Assembly: GCA_043228905.1 (NCBI GenBank)
Contig: JBHGNT010000004.1
Span: 2,542,001 to 2,606,000, forward strand
DNA length: 64,000 bases
Direction of reading: 5' to 3'
Source of the DNA: Azolla caroliniana
Taxonomy: Eukaryota > Polypodiophyta
Part shown: in pieces, positions 1 through 10,727 of the stretch
How the letters are laid out: each line of letters starts with the position of its first letter
Position numbering within the stretch: position 1 is the stretch's first letter
The notes under the pieces: generated by a model
What the model saw: the letters and a program-made list of their open reading frames with translations, nothing else
What the model was told of the DNA's origin: nothing
Databases searched by the model: none
Made by a program: the position numbers and the translations under genes

Positions 1-3000
1 ACCTTTGTTATGAAGATTTGAAAGGTGTGACAGTCCTTCCATAGGTGTGCTTGTTGGATAACAACTTGCCATATGAAACCTTTCCAATATTTGTGAAATG
101 TATCCTTGTTGGGAGAAGTGAATAGCTCTTTTACCTTGATTGTATAAAATGTCAATCCCTAAGCAAAAGGAGATGACACCCATATCTTCCATGTCAAATT
201 CTGCGTTTAAGATGTCTTTTAAATATTGGGTGGCTGAAAATGTATTGGCCATGATGATTATATCATCAACATATACCGCAACAATAATATGTTTTTTATT
301 GTTACAAAGAACATAGATGCTTTGATCCGATTTGCAACAAGTAAAATTATTTTGTAGAAAGAAATTATGGAGGCGGATATACCAACATCTTCCAGCTTGC
401 CTTAAGCCGTAAAGTGACTTCTTAAGTCGACATGTTTGCGTTGGTTCCTCCTTGTTCATCTTTGGTAATGTCATATATATTTCTTCATTTAATTCTCCGT
501 TAAGAAAAGCTGTTTTTACATCCATTTGATGGATTTCCCAACCTTGTGCACATGCCTTTATTAATTCGACCCGAATGGAAGTGATGAGGGCAGTTGGCGC
601 ATAAGTTTCAGTGAAATCAATGCCAGCGATTTGTTTGAAGCCTTGAGCTACTAATCTAGCCTTGTATTTGATAGGAGTCCCATTTGATCCTCTCTTGATT
701 TTGAACACCCATTTGGAACCTATGGTTTGTTGCCTTTCACTTCCTTTTATAAGTTCCCATGTACCGTTTTTTTGATGCGCTTCAAGCTCCAAATGTATTG
801 CCTCTTCCCACTTTGCTTTATCTGGTGAAAGTAAAGCTTCTTTTAAATTGGATGGTTCAAACATTTCAGATTCTACACTTACATTGCACTCAAATGAGGG
901 ATCTCTAAGGATAGAAGATGGTCTTCTAATTCTTTGACCTCGCCTCAAACAAGATGATGCAATTTCCATTTCATTTGGTGATATTTCTTCTCTTATTGTG
1001 GTTTCGTCACATGGTTCTTCACCACAAAATGTGTCTTCATTTTCCTGCAAAATGCTATCAATGATCATGTGTGAACTTTTAACACTAGATTTGTTACTTT
1101 CTTCTTGCATTTTGCAAGGGAAATGATCTTCATCGAACAACACGTTGCGAGTGACAAACACTCGTTTTTGCTCTTCATTCCAAACTCTATACCCATAGCC
1201 TGGATCCTCATACCCGATCATAATTCCTTGCTTGGCAGTTGGATCCAACTTATGACGAAGTGGACGAGGTACATGGAAGTATGCCTTGCAACCAAAAGGA
1301 CGAAGATGAGTTATACTAACCCTTTTTTGTTGCCAAATTTCCTCCGGGCATCCTCCACGTATAAGCTTTGTTGGGAGTCGATTGAGTATATATGCTGCAC
1401 ATTTGGATGCTTCTCCCCAAAATTCTAATGATAATTTGCTATCTATCAACATACATCTTACCATATCCATGATAGTCCTATTTTTTCTTTCAGCCACACC
1501 ATTTAGTTGAGGAGTGTAGCTAGGGGTAAATTCTTGTGTAATACCATGATTAGAACAAAAAGAGCCAAAAATATGTGACTTGAACTCTCCACCTCTGTCT
1601 GATCTTACTTTGGTTATTGAGAGCCCAAGTTCAGACTCTGTGAGTGCCTTAAATTTTTGAAAATACTCAAAAGTGTCATCTTTGCATGAAAGAGGATATG
1701 CAAAAGTTTTTCGTGTATAATCATCTGTGACAACATATAAGTATCTTGCTCCTCCTATTGATGGCACATGCATTGGGCCACAAAGATCCATATGGACTAA
1801 TTCAAGAGGCCTACTAGCTAAAATTCCCCTTTTTGTATTAAATGGTTGTCGAGTAAACTTGCCTAGCTGACAACTCTCACATAAGTATTGTTGACTTACT
1901 TGGAGAATTTCTTTGTTTGAGATATTAATGTCCCTTACTTTCCTAAGTTTGTCAAAATTGACATGCCCGAATCTTTTATGCCATTGTAAGGCTTTCTTCC
2001 CAAAATCTTCAGCAACAATATTTGCTGAATGATGATGAATGTTTACATCTAATCTATATAATCCATGCTTCTTTTTTGCTTCAAAAAGAAGCATGTTTCC
2101 TCTCCATAATTCACACAATCCTTTTGAAAAAACAACCTTTATACCAGCTATATCTAGTGCATCAACAGACAATAGATTTTTCTTTATGAGAGGAACATGC
2201 AATACATTATGAATGATTCCTTCTCTAATCTTCACATCTCCTATTGCAATGGCCATTATGTGTGCACCATTTCCCAAAAATATTGGGCGTGGATTATCGA
2301 AAACATGATATTCTGTGAAAAATTCTTTGTTTTTACACATATGAGCTGATGCAGCAGAATCTACATACCAAGTTAGTAGATTTGTATTTGTGATTGCTTC
2401 ATCATCTTCAATGTCATGTAGTGATGCCATGAGCGCTACACCTTCCGTGTCTTTGTTTTCCCTCCTCCTTCTATAATTATCTGCTACCTTCTTAGCACAC
2501 CCACGTGCAATGTGTCCCTTTTCTTGGCAGTAATGACATACCACTTGAGATGGATCCATTGGTCGAAAAGCACTGACATTTCCTTCCCATCCCTTTTGTG
2601 AAGTTTTCTGAAATTTTTCATGCCAATTCTTAACATAATCATGTCTCTTACCTGAATGGGTTAGGAGAGCATGTTCATTAATAGAAGACTCTTCCCTTTG
2701 TAAACTTTGTCGTTGCTCCTCTTGTTCTAATATTGCCATTAGTTTGTCTAGGTCTTGAACTGCATCTGAATCATGCATTGAAACCACAAGATGCCCATAT
2801 GAACTAGGCAAACTGTTAAGTAAAATGTATGTTACCTCATCTTTGGGAAGCGTATGGCCAATCACTTGAAGCTGAGATGCAATATTTCTAAGTTTTTGAG
2901 CATGTTCACGAACTTTATCACCCGGCTTCATTTTTGTTGTTAAAAATTCTCTTTTGAGTCGAAGGACGTTAGCCATCGTGCTTGATTCATTCAACTTCAT

Positions 3001-3267
3001 CAATGTATCCCATGCCTCCTTAGCCGTTTTGGTGTGCCTTATCTCCTCAGCTTGTCTATCCCCTAAGTTGAGTCCAATGAGTGCATATGCTTTCTTCTCT
3101 CTTTTGTTGTAAGCCTCTGTATCTCCTTCTTTCTTCGGTGCCACTTCCTCCCCGTTGACTATCTTCAGGAGTCCCTTATCATCGAGTAGTATCTCCATCC
3201 TCCATTTCCACAATGGAAAATTATTACCAATGAACTTTTCAATGATACAATCTTTCAGGTTTGCCAT
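1..3267 (-). CDS. Ty1/copia gag-pol polyprotein (copia 1), 3' end beyond window
   Basis: The minus-strand frame starting at the ATG at 3267-3265 is open to the window edge, at least 1089 codons without a stop. It encodes a Ty1/copia polyprotein that replicates the element through an RNA intermediate in cytoplasmic particles. In order: Gag (starts MANLKDCIIEKFIG), a CCHC zinc knuckle CHYCQEKGHIARGC near residue 240, a protease core WYVDSAASAHM near 298 (D-S-A as in some plant copias instead of D-S-G), integrase with the HHCC region (WHKRFGHVN...CESCQLGK) and the D, D and E blocks (HMDLCGP, RSDRGGEF, GVAERKNRT), then reverse transcriptase with KTAFLNGELNEEIYM and the catalytic YVDD near residue 997. 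RNase H and the 3' LTR lie beyond position 1. The unbroken frame suggests a recent copy. I did not find a clean primer-binding site upstream; a decayed one may lie at 3268-3283. Confidence 0.93.
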   Translation of the reverse strand, partial: MANLKDCIIEKFIGNNFPLWKWRMEILLDDKGLLKIVNGEEVAPKKEGDTEAYNKREKKAYALIGLNLGDRQAEEIRHTKTAKEAWDTLMKLNESSTMANVLRLKREFLTTKMKPGDKVREHAQKLRNIASQLQVIGHTLPKDEVTYILLNSLPSSYGHLVVSMHDSDAVQDLDKLMAILEQEEQRQSLQREESSINEHALLTHSGKRHDYVKNWHEKFQKTSQKGWEGNVSAFRPMDPSQVVCHYCQEKGHIARGCAKKVADNYRRRRENKDTEGVALMASLHDIEDDEAITNTNLLTWYVDSAASAHMCKNKEFFTEYHVFDNPRPIFLGNGAHIMAIAIGDVKIREGIIHNVLHVPLIKKNLLSVDALDIAGIKVVFSKGLCELWRGNMLLFEAKKKHGLYRLDVNIHHHSANIVAEDFGKKALQWHKRFGHVNFDKLRKVRDINISNKEILQVSQQYLCESCQLGKFTRQPFNTKRGILASRPLELVHMDLCGPMHVPSIGGARYLYVVTDDYTRKTFAYPLSCKDDTFEYFQKFKALTESELGLSITKVRSDRGGEFKSHIFGSFCSNHGITQEFTPSYTPQLNGVAERKNRTIMDMVRCMLIDSKLSLEFWGEASKCAAYILNRLPTKLIRGGCPEEIWQQKRVSITHLRPFGCKAYFHVPRPLRHKLDPTAKQGIMIGYEDPGYGYRVWNEEQKRVFVTRNVLFDEDHFPCKMQEESNKSSVKSSHMIIDSILQENEDTFCGEEPCDETTIREEISPNEMEIASSCLRRGQRIRRPSSILRDPSFECNVSVESEMFEPSNLKEALLSPDKAKWEEAIHLELEAHQKNGTWELIKGSERQQTIGSKWVFKIKRGSNGTPIKYKARLVAQGFKQIAGIDFTETYAPTALITSIRVELIKACAQGWEIHQMDVKTAFLNGELNEEIYMTLPKMNKEEPTQTCRLKKSLYGLRQAGRCWYIRLHNFFLQNNFTCCKSDQSIYVLCNNKKHIIVAVYVDDIIIMANTFSATQYLKDILNAEFDMEDMGVISFCLGIDILYNQGKRAIHFSQQGYISQILERFHMASCYPTSTPMEGLSHLSNLHNKG

Positions 3268-3762
3268 CTCTAACTCTAGATGTTATCAATTACTAATGAA
3301 TGAGGGACTACAATGTGAGGGATTAATAATCTAGGGATGAATGTACTATTGATTACTAATCTGTGAACTTGGTGATGGATAACTAATGAATAATGGCACA
3401 ACGGAAGTTGTGTGGGCCCATAACCTTGAAGGAACACAAGTGAACAGAATCAAGTAAGTATACACACAAATAGATGTGTCTATTTCTGTGAATGAATATG
3501 CAAAGGTGAAAGAGTAGGTGGAGGAAGGAACAAAACATAAAGACAAAAACTTAATAGATTAACTAGTATGGATGAACATACATGAACGATAAATCTGATT
3601 TGCAATATGTCTTTCAAGCTACAACTGAATCCTAACTCACATAAGTCACTCAAGCTACTACAGAGCTTGTATATATCATATAGGAACTCAATATAAAGCA
3701 TACATTGATTGTATCAAAAACTCTAACCAACACACTGGTAGCATATATTGCTATCTGAAATA

Positions 3763-3820
3763 ACAACCAGAGAGAACTAAGATATGCCTATACAACCAGA
3801 GAGAACTAAGATATGCCTAT
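3763..3820. repeat. Perfect 2 x 29-bp tandem duplication
   Basis: A 29-bp unit beginning ACAACCAGAGAGAACTAAGA occurs twice head to tail (3763-3791 and 3792-3820) without a difference, so the duplication is probably recent. Confidence 0.9.
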
Positions 3821-4564
3821 GACCTAAAAGGGGGATTCACTGCCGGATGCACAGAGAGCATTTGCAAGGCTCTGCCTTTTTCGTCTTCATAAACCTCCCT
3901 TTTATACCTTTATGCAATTTGGACGAAAAAGGAAAGAGAGAAAGAAAAGCCAATTGAGGGCTATGATTTAGGGAGGAGAGGAGATTTAGATTCTGCGGTG
4001 GCACACCTTTAATCTTGGCATCATCCACGGCAAAAAGGTGCTTCACTTAGCTCCCTTTCATCTTCTTTCTTCTTCATCGAGATTATCATCATGACTATAA
4101 TTTTGCTAAGGAATTACCAAAAACGCATAGAAGGAAAACATGAATCTAAGAAGTAGAACAAGAAAGAATCCTGCCTTCTTCGCCTTTCCTTTTCTTCTAG
4201 AAGACAATCGATCGACTGTAAATTCTGCTGAAACTTTACAGGAAACTTACAGAAAAACAAGCTCAAATTTTAAGTATAGAAAGAAGGAATTGAAGTAACT
4301 TAGTTAACCTGTAATTGAAAAGATGTTATTGGTGTTGGAATCCATCGCTGGAGTTGGAATTGTATGGAACAGTGAACGGTGTTCTCCTTTTAAGTCTTCA
4401 GAACGATCATCTGATCTAATCTGAGTACTAAACTGCGTTTACGTTTTTTATTCTGATTCTCTGAGCTCCAAAAAAACTACAAAAACCGTTCCGTCAAGAA
4501 TCTCTCTGGAAGACAAAATCTCCGATGAAGTGGCGAGAGAGAGGGAGGAGCAGCTGGGAGTGAA

Positions 4565-4582
4565 GAAGCTTCTAGAACCTTC
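4565..4582. promoter_or_regulatory. Heat-shock element, four alternating GAA/TTC units
   Basis: The string GAAGCTTCTAGAACCTTC is a perfect array of four inverted pentamers (nGAAn/nTTCn), the binding site for heat-shock factor trimers. On the minus strand it reads towards copia 1, lying about 1.3 kb upstream of its ATG. It is followed downstream (minus strand) by a pyrimidine-rich leader-like stretch (4520-4565). It may belong to the copia LTR, as in the heat-responsive ONSEN/ATCOPIA78 elements, or to a host promoter. A four-unit match by chance in a window this size is unlikely. Confidence 0.6.
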
Positions 4583-4619
4583 CAGACACCGGAAGACCAA
4601 ATAGTTGAAGACCACAATG

Positions 4620-7600
4620 TGTGTTATTTGAATCTTAGCTTCTTTGATAAGTTTTGAATTTATGAAATTTGATTAATTCTGGGTATCATTAATCCTCAAC
4701 TTATGCAGTGCGTATTTCTTTAAACAGCAGCATATGGAGTTGGGTAAAAACTCTTTGTTGCATAAGATTAATTGATTTTGATTATTTGGAGCACATAATT
4801 GGATTTTGGGATCCATTCAAACAAGTTGAGAAAGGAGCATACGCTATTTTCTGTTTCACGAAGTACAACTTCAAAGTCACGTGAAATCTTGCCAATTGGA
4901 ATACTGGGTGTGAGATCATAATGTTCCAAAAGCATGCCTACATGAGAGACATAGCAAACATAAATAGGATTGTTTATGTGATTCGAGGAAATTCAAACAA
5001 CTTACATGGATTCCGATATTGGCTACACAAAATGGAGTTGGTTGTGAAATAATCTATAGAGCTTAACATAATATCCAATGTGTAAAACATGTAGCTTTAT
5101 CTTGAATGTTGAAAGCCAAGAGCTCGAAGAACTTTCAAAATATAATAAGTTGGGAATGATAACAATAGTGTACATATGATAGACATAGACTTGTCTTGCA
5201 TCCTAGCAGTAGTTACATCAAGTTTCCTTGACACCTAAGCGTTGCAGCCAGCATTGCTATCGAGAGTGGACATGCTCCGTATTCGAGCGATATACTAACC
5301 CACACTCCATGTTCACCGTAAGGCACTCATGATAATAACAACATTCCAATATGCAAGACACCCAAGTAGACAATGGTAAAGTAGTCATTTTTCATCCCAT
5401 TGACCATTCATTACACCATTACACCAACAAATTGCGCATATACAACATGTCATCAAAATATATATCACTTTCAAGCTACTCCTCAAGGTCAACCATGTGC
5501 CATGGCCCCCATTACTACCTCATGACAACATATTCATACTTCAACTTGAAAATGTTTCTCATTACCATTCACACGTTACACTAACACATTTAGAGGCTAA
5601 TGGATGTCCATACCCTTTTATATATATTTCACACCTTTATCAAGTTGTGTTGCTATAATTATTGGATCGAGTTTCCCATACTTTATACCTTTGTCCACAT
5701 AGTTATGTCTTGTACTACACATCTTATTAAGATATATTATTACCACTCTATCTAACATTCATTGTCTCCTTGCATATGTACAATATATATCATTGTGTTG
5801 TATTTGTTGGATTCATTTATGTGTGGTCTATATCTATTATCAAGTATATTCTAGTACCACTTTTAATCCCTCCGGTTACTATTAAATTAGCATGTTAACC
5901 CTTCTTTAAATTGTGGTTATCTTACATGCATAAAGAATACGTAGCATAGCGTTTATAGTCATGTTTTATAGCTACACATTTATAGGTGACACCTGAAGCA
6001 ATGTACACAATTTTGTTACAAAGCAAACGGAGAAATTAGTAGATACACAATGGCAAATCCTTACAAAAGAAAAGGCAAATTCAAGGTCAAGTCTACATGA
6101 GCATTGCCAACAAAGATGACTTCTCTTGGAACACAATTGGATGAGGAGAATAATAACCCAAAAGCCATAGGATTGGCTAACTAGCTCATTAATGAAATTC
6201 TTTTATGGATATCTATATTTCAACATTTTGATTCACAACTATCAAAGGCCATGCTCCCTAGCCCTACTTTTTAAAACAATTTTGATGGTTGAATGTGAAC
6301 CTAGCCAAACTACCCACATCGAGTATAATAATGCGTTCACTATGGTTAGGGTCAAATTGTGTTGTGTCCACTATTTTGTAGTAAAAAGAAGAAGACATAC
6401 ACAGTTCTAGAATCTAAGGTGCATCCAGATTTTGAAGACTAGGTATACATACATACACACATGGGGCATAGTTGTACTTATGTGACTTTGAGTAGTAAGG
6501 CAACTTAAATGCAACTCTGTGCGTGTGTTTGTGTGTGGGACAAAGAAGATCACACAACCTATTCTCAATTCTTAAGTCTATATATAGTCTACTATACTGT
6601 ATGTAACTAAAACTATAGTGAAGGCATATGCTAATAGAGTGCTATTACTATACATATGCTATCCATGTGAGAGGCATGATGATAATCACCATCTTATCAT
6701 CGTCATCATTAAAAAATACAACCCTTACATGTATATGTATGTATATATATATTATAGACTATAGTATATATATATGTATATAATATACACAAAACACTCG
6801 AAACTTTATAGTATGTACCACAAGGAAGCAGTAATATCCATCGATCATACGAAATGAATGACTCTTTCCATATATACATTACATTTATGCATTTCTCGGG
6901 AATTAAAGGGATGTGGCTCTGACATTCACATCTCTGTCCATAAGAGTTTGAGCCCAAGACATTAATGAACGCTTCTGAACGCCTCATTAATGCAAAGATC
7001 ACATCTCTCTCTCTCTCTCTCTCTCTAGACCCCGCCCCTTCTCTGTCTGCCTTTTAGGTCTCGAGCTCGAATCCTCCTGTATCGTCGACATAGGATCTCA
7101 GACCCTTCTCCATATTGAAAATGATATATACGCCTCCACGAATGTTATTATTACCCTTCTTCGCATAAGTTGTATAAAGTTTGGCTCAAAACCCTCTGCA
7201 GTAAAAAAATCACACAATCCCTTTTCTTTAAAGAAATCCAATACTGTATAAATGGTAATGATATTTTCTATAATACTACATTAAAATCCTTCTAGAAGCT
7301 TCACTTATTTTAAGGGTAATGCATTCTCTCATAACTTTCTGTCTATTCACAAAGGTCATACTGAGTTTACTCTTAAAATATATGCTTGCGTTATAATCAG
7401 AGGTATGTGTTGGAGAATCCAACTAAATCGAATGGAAATTCAATGTTCAGTTACTGTTTTCCATTACAACCTCATACAGAAATGAAAAAGTAAGGTTCAC
7501 TCACACATGCCACACATTTGATTAGTTTCATATGCATGTAAAGACCGAGCAAGCGCGCAGATGTTCTTTGTGAAAGTTTGCGACATTACTACTTACTTAC

Positions 7601-9300
7601 TTTTGGATTTGGCTATAGATATTCATATTAGAAACCAATCCAAACCCCTGACCAAAATGAACAGCATACCGTGTTTAGAGCATTAACTACGTGATATTTC
7701 AGCAGTAAATGAATGAGCAGATTATAGTACCATATGATAAGAGACAGTATAGTTTATAATTGAAAAGCGAAGCACATCGTCAGGCCAATGTTTTCGCTGC
7801 TCAATTTCTCTTGTATGATATGAATTGAGTTCACTTGCAGCAGAAATGTAGGAAAACATTTAATTTGTCTGTTCTTTTCTAAGGAGCATGTTGCTAGCCC
7901 TGGGCTCAGACATTTTCCTTTTGTCTCTCCTAAGTGAGAACTGTACAACAAATTATTAGTAAGAGGGTTCCCAAAAGAGTTAGGGACTGCAAATTGTACT
8001 ATGCGAAATAAGTTTTCGATTGTCATAATTACGGCACTAGAGCTGGGAGAAATATATGATAAATCTAGGGTTTGCTACAGTCAGTAAATAAATAATGTAA
8101 GGGTTTTCCAAACATCGAAGAGAAATAAAAGGTTTCCTTCTCAAATACATTTTAAATGTGGTTATAGCTACCTCCAGACCAAGCCCCAAATTCACAAATT
8201 GGTGTACTGCAAACAAAACACATTCAAGGTTGGATTTTCAATCACGCCATAATTTAGTGTTTAGTGCTAATTACAAAATAAGTCTATAGGATTGAGCTGA
8301 TAACGAATAGATTTTGGATAGCCCTGGGGATCAGATAATCAAAATTGGGCTGCATACTAAGCAGAGCATACTGTACCCACGTTAGTTCAAAAAAACTTAG
8401 AGTTGGACATGACAAGCTCAGATAGAGATAAAGTTCGACCGGAGTCTACAAAAAGAATAAGGTATATTTGAGAAAGCTTGCATGGGATCCATGCATGTGT
8501 TGAGCGGTTGACGATTATCATTGATAGTTGAGATCTCACGTGACAGCGTCAGGTTGATAGCGTGATGCAGTCAGTCTCATTCTCTTTTCTCCCCGACCTC
8601 CCTACATACAGGATATCCAAACAAAATAAAAAAAAAGGCAAAAAGCGTACCCCGATTTTATTTCTTTTAAACGTAATCACACCTAATTTCGCTTCCCCGA
8701 TTGATTTTTCGATTAGCTGGCGAAATAAAAACGCACCACCTAATCTGCAATAGAACTAATTCCACGTGTTTGTTTTCTGCATTTATATTTCCTCACATGA
8801 TTAGGCTTTATCCATGGAACAAGGAAAAAAAACCCGGAAAAAGCACCACTTTTCATCAAAGTTTCTTATGCTTCAACTGTACCATATAAAAAAGTTTTCT
8901 CAGAGACCTAATTACAACAAGCAGACAAACAAATCAACGAAGCTCAAACAAATTTCAATAGAATTATATAAATAAAGAAAGAGAGCCAATTACCTATCAT
9001 TTTTTGGCGATAACACCAGTAAGTAATACGAACACTAATTGAATAATTAAACTTCAAAAAAAAAATGAGGCGCACCACTAAAAAGCAAATAACCATAATC
9101 GAGCTTAATCTTCAAATAACGACGACAAGAGTTGTAGAAACAGAAGTAACGCATGATTTAATGATGATAATAACAAAGAGGATTATAGATAGGATCCACG
9201 TGAATAATAATCATAAGGGTATTAACACCAAAACGCGTTATATAGATAAATATTTATAAATGTACTTTAGTAGTAGTATTAGCAGCGGCGACAAGAGTAT
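4620..9300. other. AT-rich intergenic DNA, no gene recognised
   Basis: I see no protein domain, tRNA or rRNA here. Reading frames are under 100 codons and have no recognisable content. The stretch contains AT-dinucleotide patches around 6735-6790, a (TC)n tract at 7004-7026 and scattered low-complexity DNA; some of it may be old, unrecognisable retroelement sequence. Confidence 0.6.
7004..7026. repeat. (TC)n microsatellite
   Basis: Uninterrupted TC dinucleotides over 23 bases. Confidence 0.95.
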
Positions 9301-9323
9301 TAATAGTAGTAGAAGGCTGGCAC

Positions 9324-9344
9324 TGTGATATTGGCACGGCTCAA
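9324..9344 (-). ncRNA. miR171: Predicted mature miR171 (3p), 21 nt
   Basis: Minus-strand sequence TTGAGCCGTGCCAATATCAC plus one A, identical over its first 20 bases to the widespread miR171b/c form. A 3-nt shifted product (9327-9347, GGATTGAGCCGTGCCAATAT plus C) would match the other common register except for its first base. Small-RNA ends cannot be decided from DNA alone. Confidence 0.8.
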
Positions 9345-9383
9345 TCCGATCAGGAGATGCACAATTCTCCTTTGCACTCCAAA

Positions 9384-9404
9384 TCCGAGTGAGCCGCTCA
9401 AATA
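9384..9404 (-). ncRNA. Predicted miR171 star strand (5p)
   Basis: Minus-strand TATTTGAGCGGCTCACTCGG plus one A pairs with the mature strand with the usual small bulges and about a 2-nt 3' overhang. It resembles the conserved miR170/171 star form (TATTGGCCTGGTTCACTCAG). Confidence 0.7.
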
Positions 9405-10385
9405 CCACAATCCCACTCCAATTGTATGATTACTGGTAGATGCATCCACTCTAATAATTTGATAGCTACTGAGTAATGTGCAAGTTATCTTGGATCAAAC
9501 TAAAGGTTAACTAGGATTATATAGGAGGCTTATTCGTTTGCCAATTTATCAATACTCTACTGCTACTTAGAAACATACGCGTGTCACATATTTCATGACT
9601 GTAATAATTAGAAGTGTAATCTCAAAAAAAATCATACACTTATTGAACAACGTAACCGTTGATTCAACAAAGACATATGTAATTCCTGAAAATTTGATTT
9701 AGATATAGGCGCAGATACACACCTAAAAAACTTATGCATATTGTTGGCTAAAGAATAATTAGATTATAGCAAAATTAGTGTTAATATATGGTACATAGTT
9801 AAAACATTATTGGAATTGATAGAATAAGGTAGGATTCGGGATCAATGGAGAGGTCAATTGGTCTGTAAGAATATTAATATAGTCAAATGAATCACAAAAT
9901 TTACTGTGTCTCCTGCTATATATAATGAATAGTATCAGCATAATTCTGTAGAATTACTCAAATTTAATTGACTGATTAATGAGTCTATTAATAACGAATA
10001 TGCAATAGTAATTTGGAAGAGGGTTGCACGTTAGGCATTTAAAACCTAAAGAGATAATAAGCTATGTAATATAATTACCACAACAACGAATAATAAAATG
10101 TAGAAATAGATGTAGTTTCATAAACACACACAACTTCCGGATCCATGTCTAATAGCATGAGATAATAATAATCCATAGAAAGAAAAGAAGTCTTAAATAA
10201 ATCATTTTCTTAGGGGAGGGAGGGGCTTTATAGTAAGGGGTGGGGAGGGGAGGGATGTCAGATTAATTTAATAAATATATTTGTGCACCACATTAATGAG
10301 TTAATTCTGTATAATATTATTAGATATGTTTTACTTTTCTTTTCAAAAGACAATGTCTTCATTGACTCGATATAAAATACATGTC

Positions 10386-10388
<3 letters not shown>

Positions 10389-10425
<37 letters not shown>
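10389..10425. repeat. (TG)n microsatellite
   Basis: About 18 TG repeats, followed by a short TATG/TGTG tail. Confidence 0.95.
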
Positions 10426-10433
<8 letters not shown>

Positions 10434-10710
10434 GTGTAGATACATACATACATTTAGGGATACATACCTATATACAGGTCTAATTTAATATCATGGATAT
10501 AATATGTACATGATGTGTTTGTGTGTGTAGAGAGAGATGGTTTTTGGGTTAAAGGGGGGTCAGTATATTCAATTGACAGATAATGAGGAAGGGTAATAAT
10601 GTAATTTATAGTGTTTGGGATTTGGGTGGGAGGGGAGACAGACCCCAATTCTGTAATACTCTGATATGGTCAGTTAATACCTTCTCTCTCTAATGTCCAC
10701 TGTCTCCCCT

Positions 10711-10727
10711 CCCCCCCCCCCCCCCCC
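10711..10727. repeat. C17 homopolymer
   Basis: Seventeen consecutive C residues preceded by CTCCCCT and followed by T5. Long C tracts are prone to length errors in assembly. Confidence 0.9.

Larger units (their letters stand above)
3268..4616 (-). repeat. Leader and possible 5' LTR of copia 1 (limits uncertain)
   Basis: These 1.35 kb upstream of the copia 1 start hold no convincing gene. Read on the minus strand, a stretch ending in TAACA at about 3284 is followed by TCTAGAGTTAGAG, which could be a damaged version of the usual copia junction (CA, then TGGTATCAGAGC). If so, the LTR would run from about 4616 (TGTGG start) to 3284. There is no second LTR in the window to compare, so this is inference. 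The alternative is that this is host gene promoter and first-exon DNA: at 4343 a short minus-strand frame (MDSNTNNIFSIT) is followed by a possible GT splice donor. Confidence 0.3.
9308..9420 (-). ncRNA. MIR171: MIR171 precursor hairpin
   Basis: The minus strand folds into a long hairpin typical of plant MIR171 genes. Its 3' arm (9347-9324) contains GATTGAGCCGTGCCAATATC followed by ACA, matching the conserved miR171 core; the 5' arm (9404-9384) reads TATTTGAGCGGCTCACTCGG, resembling known miR171/170 star strands. Outside the mature duplex the arms pair as GTGGGATTGTGG with CACAGTGCCA with few mismatches, and the terminal loop is closed by AGGAGA/TCTCCT around ATTGTGCA. The mature strand on the 3' arm is the usual arrangement for this family. 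miR171 guides cleavage of GRAS-family SCL6/HAIRY MERISTEM mRNAs and affects meristem maintenance, branching and phase change. The transcript start and promoter (at higher coordinates) are not identifiable. The plus strand also folds, but matches miR171 less well (it looks like the related miR479 arrangement). Confidence 0.88.

Noticed and set aside
3837-4046. 69-codon minus-strand frame upstream of copia 1
   Set aside because: No similarity recognised and no supporting context; it could lie in an LTR or leader.
7050-7085. GGTCTCGAGCTCGAATCC as a tRNA or SINE B box
   Set aside because: No matching A box or cloverleaf nearby.
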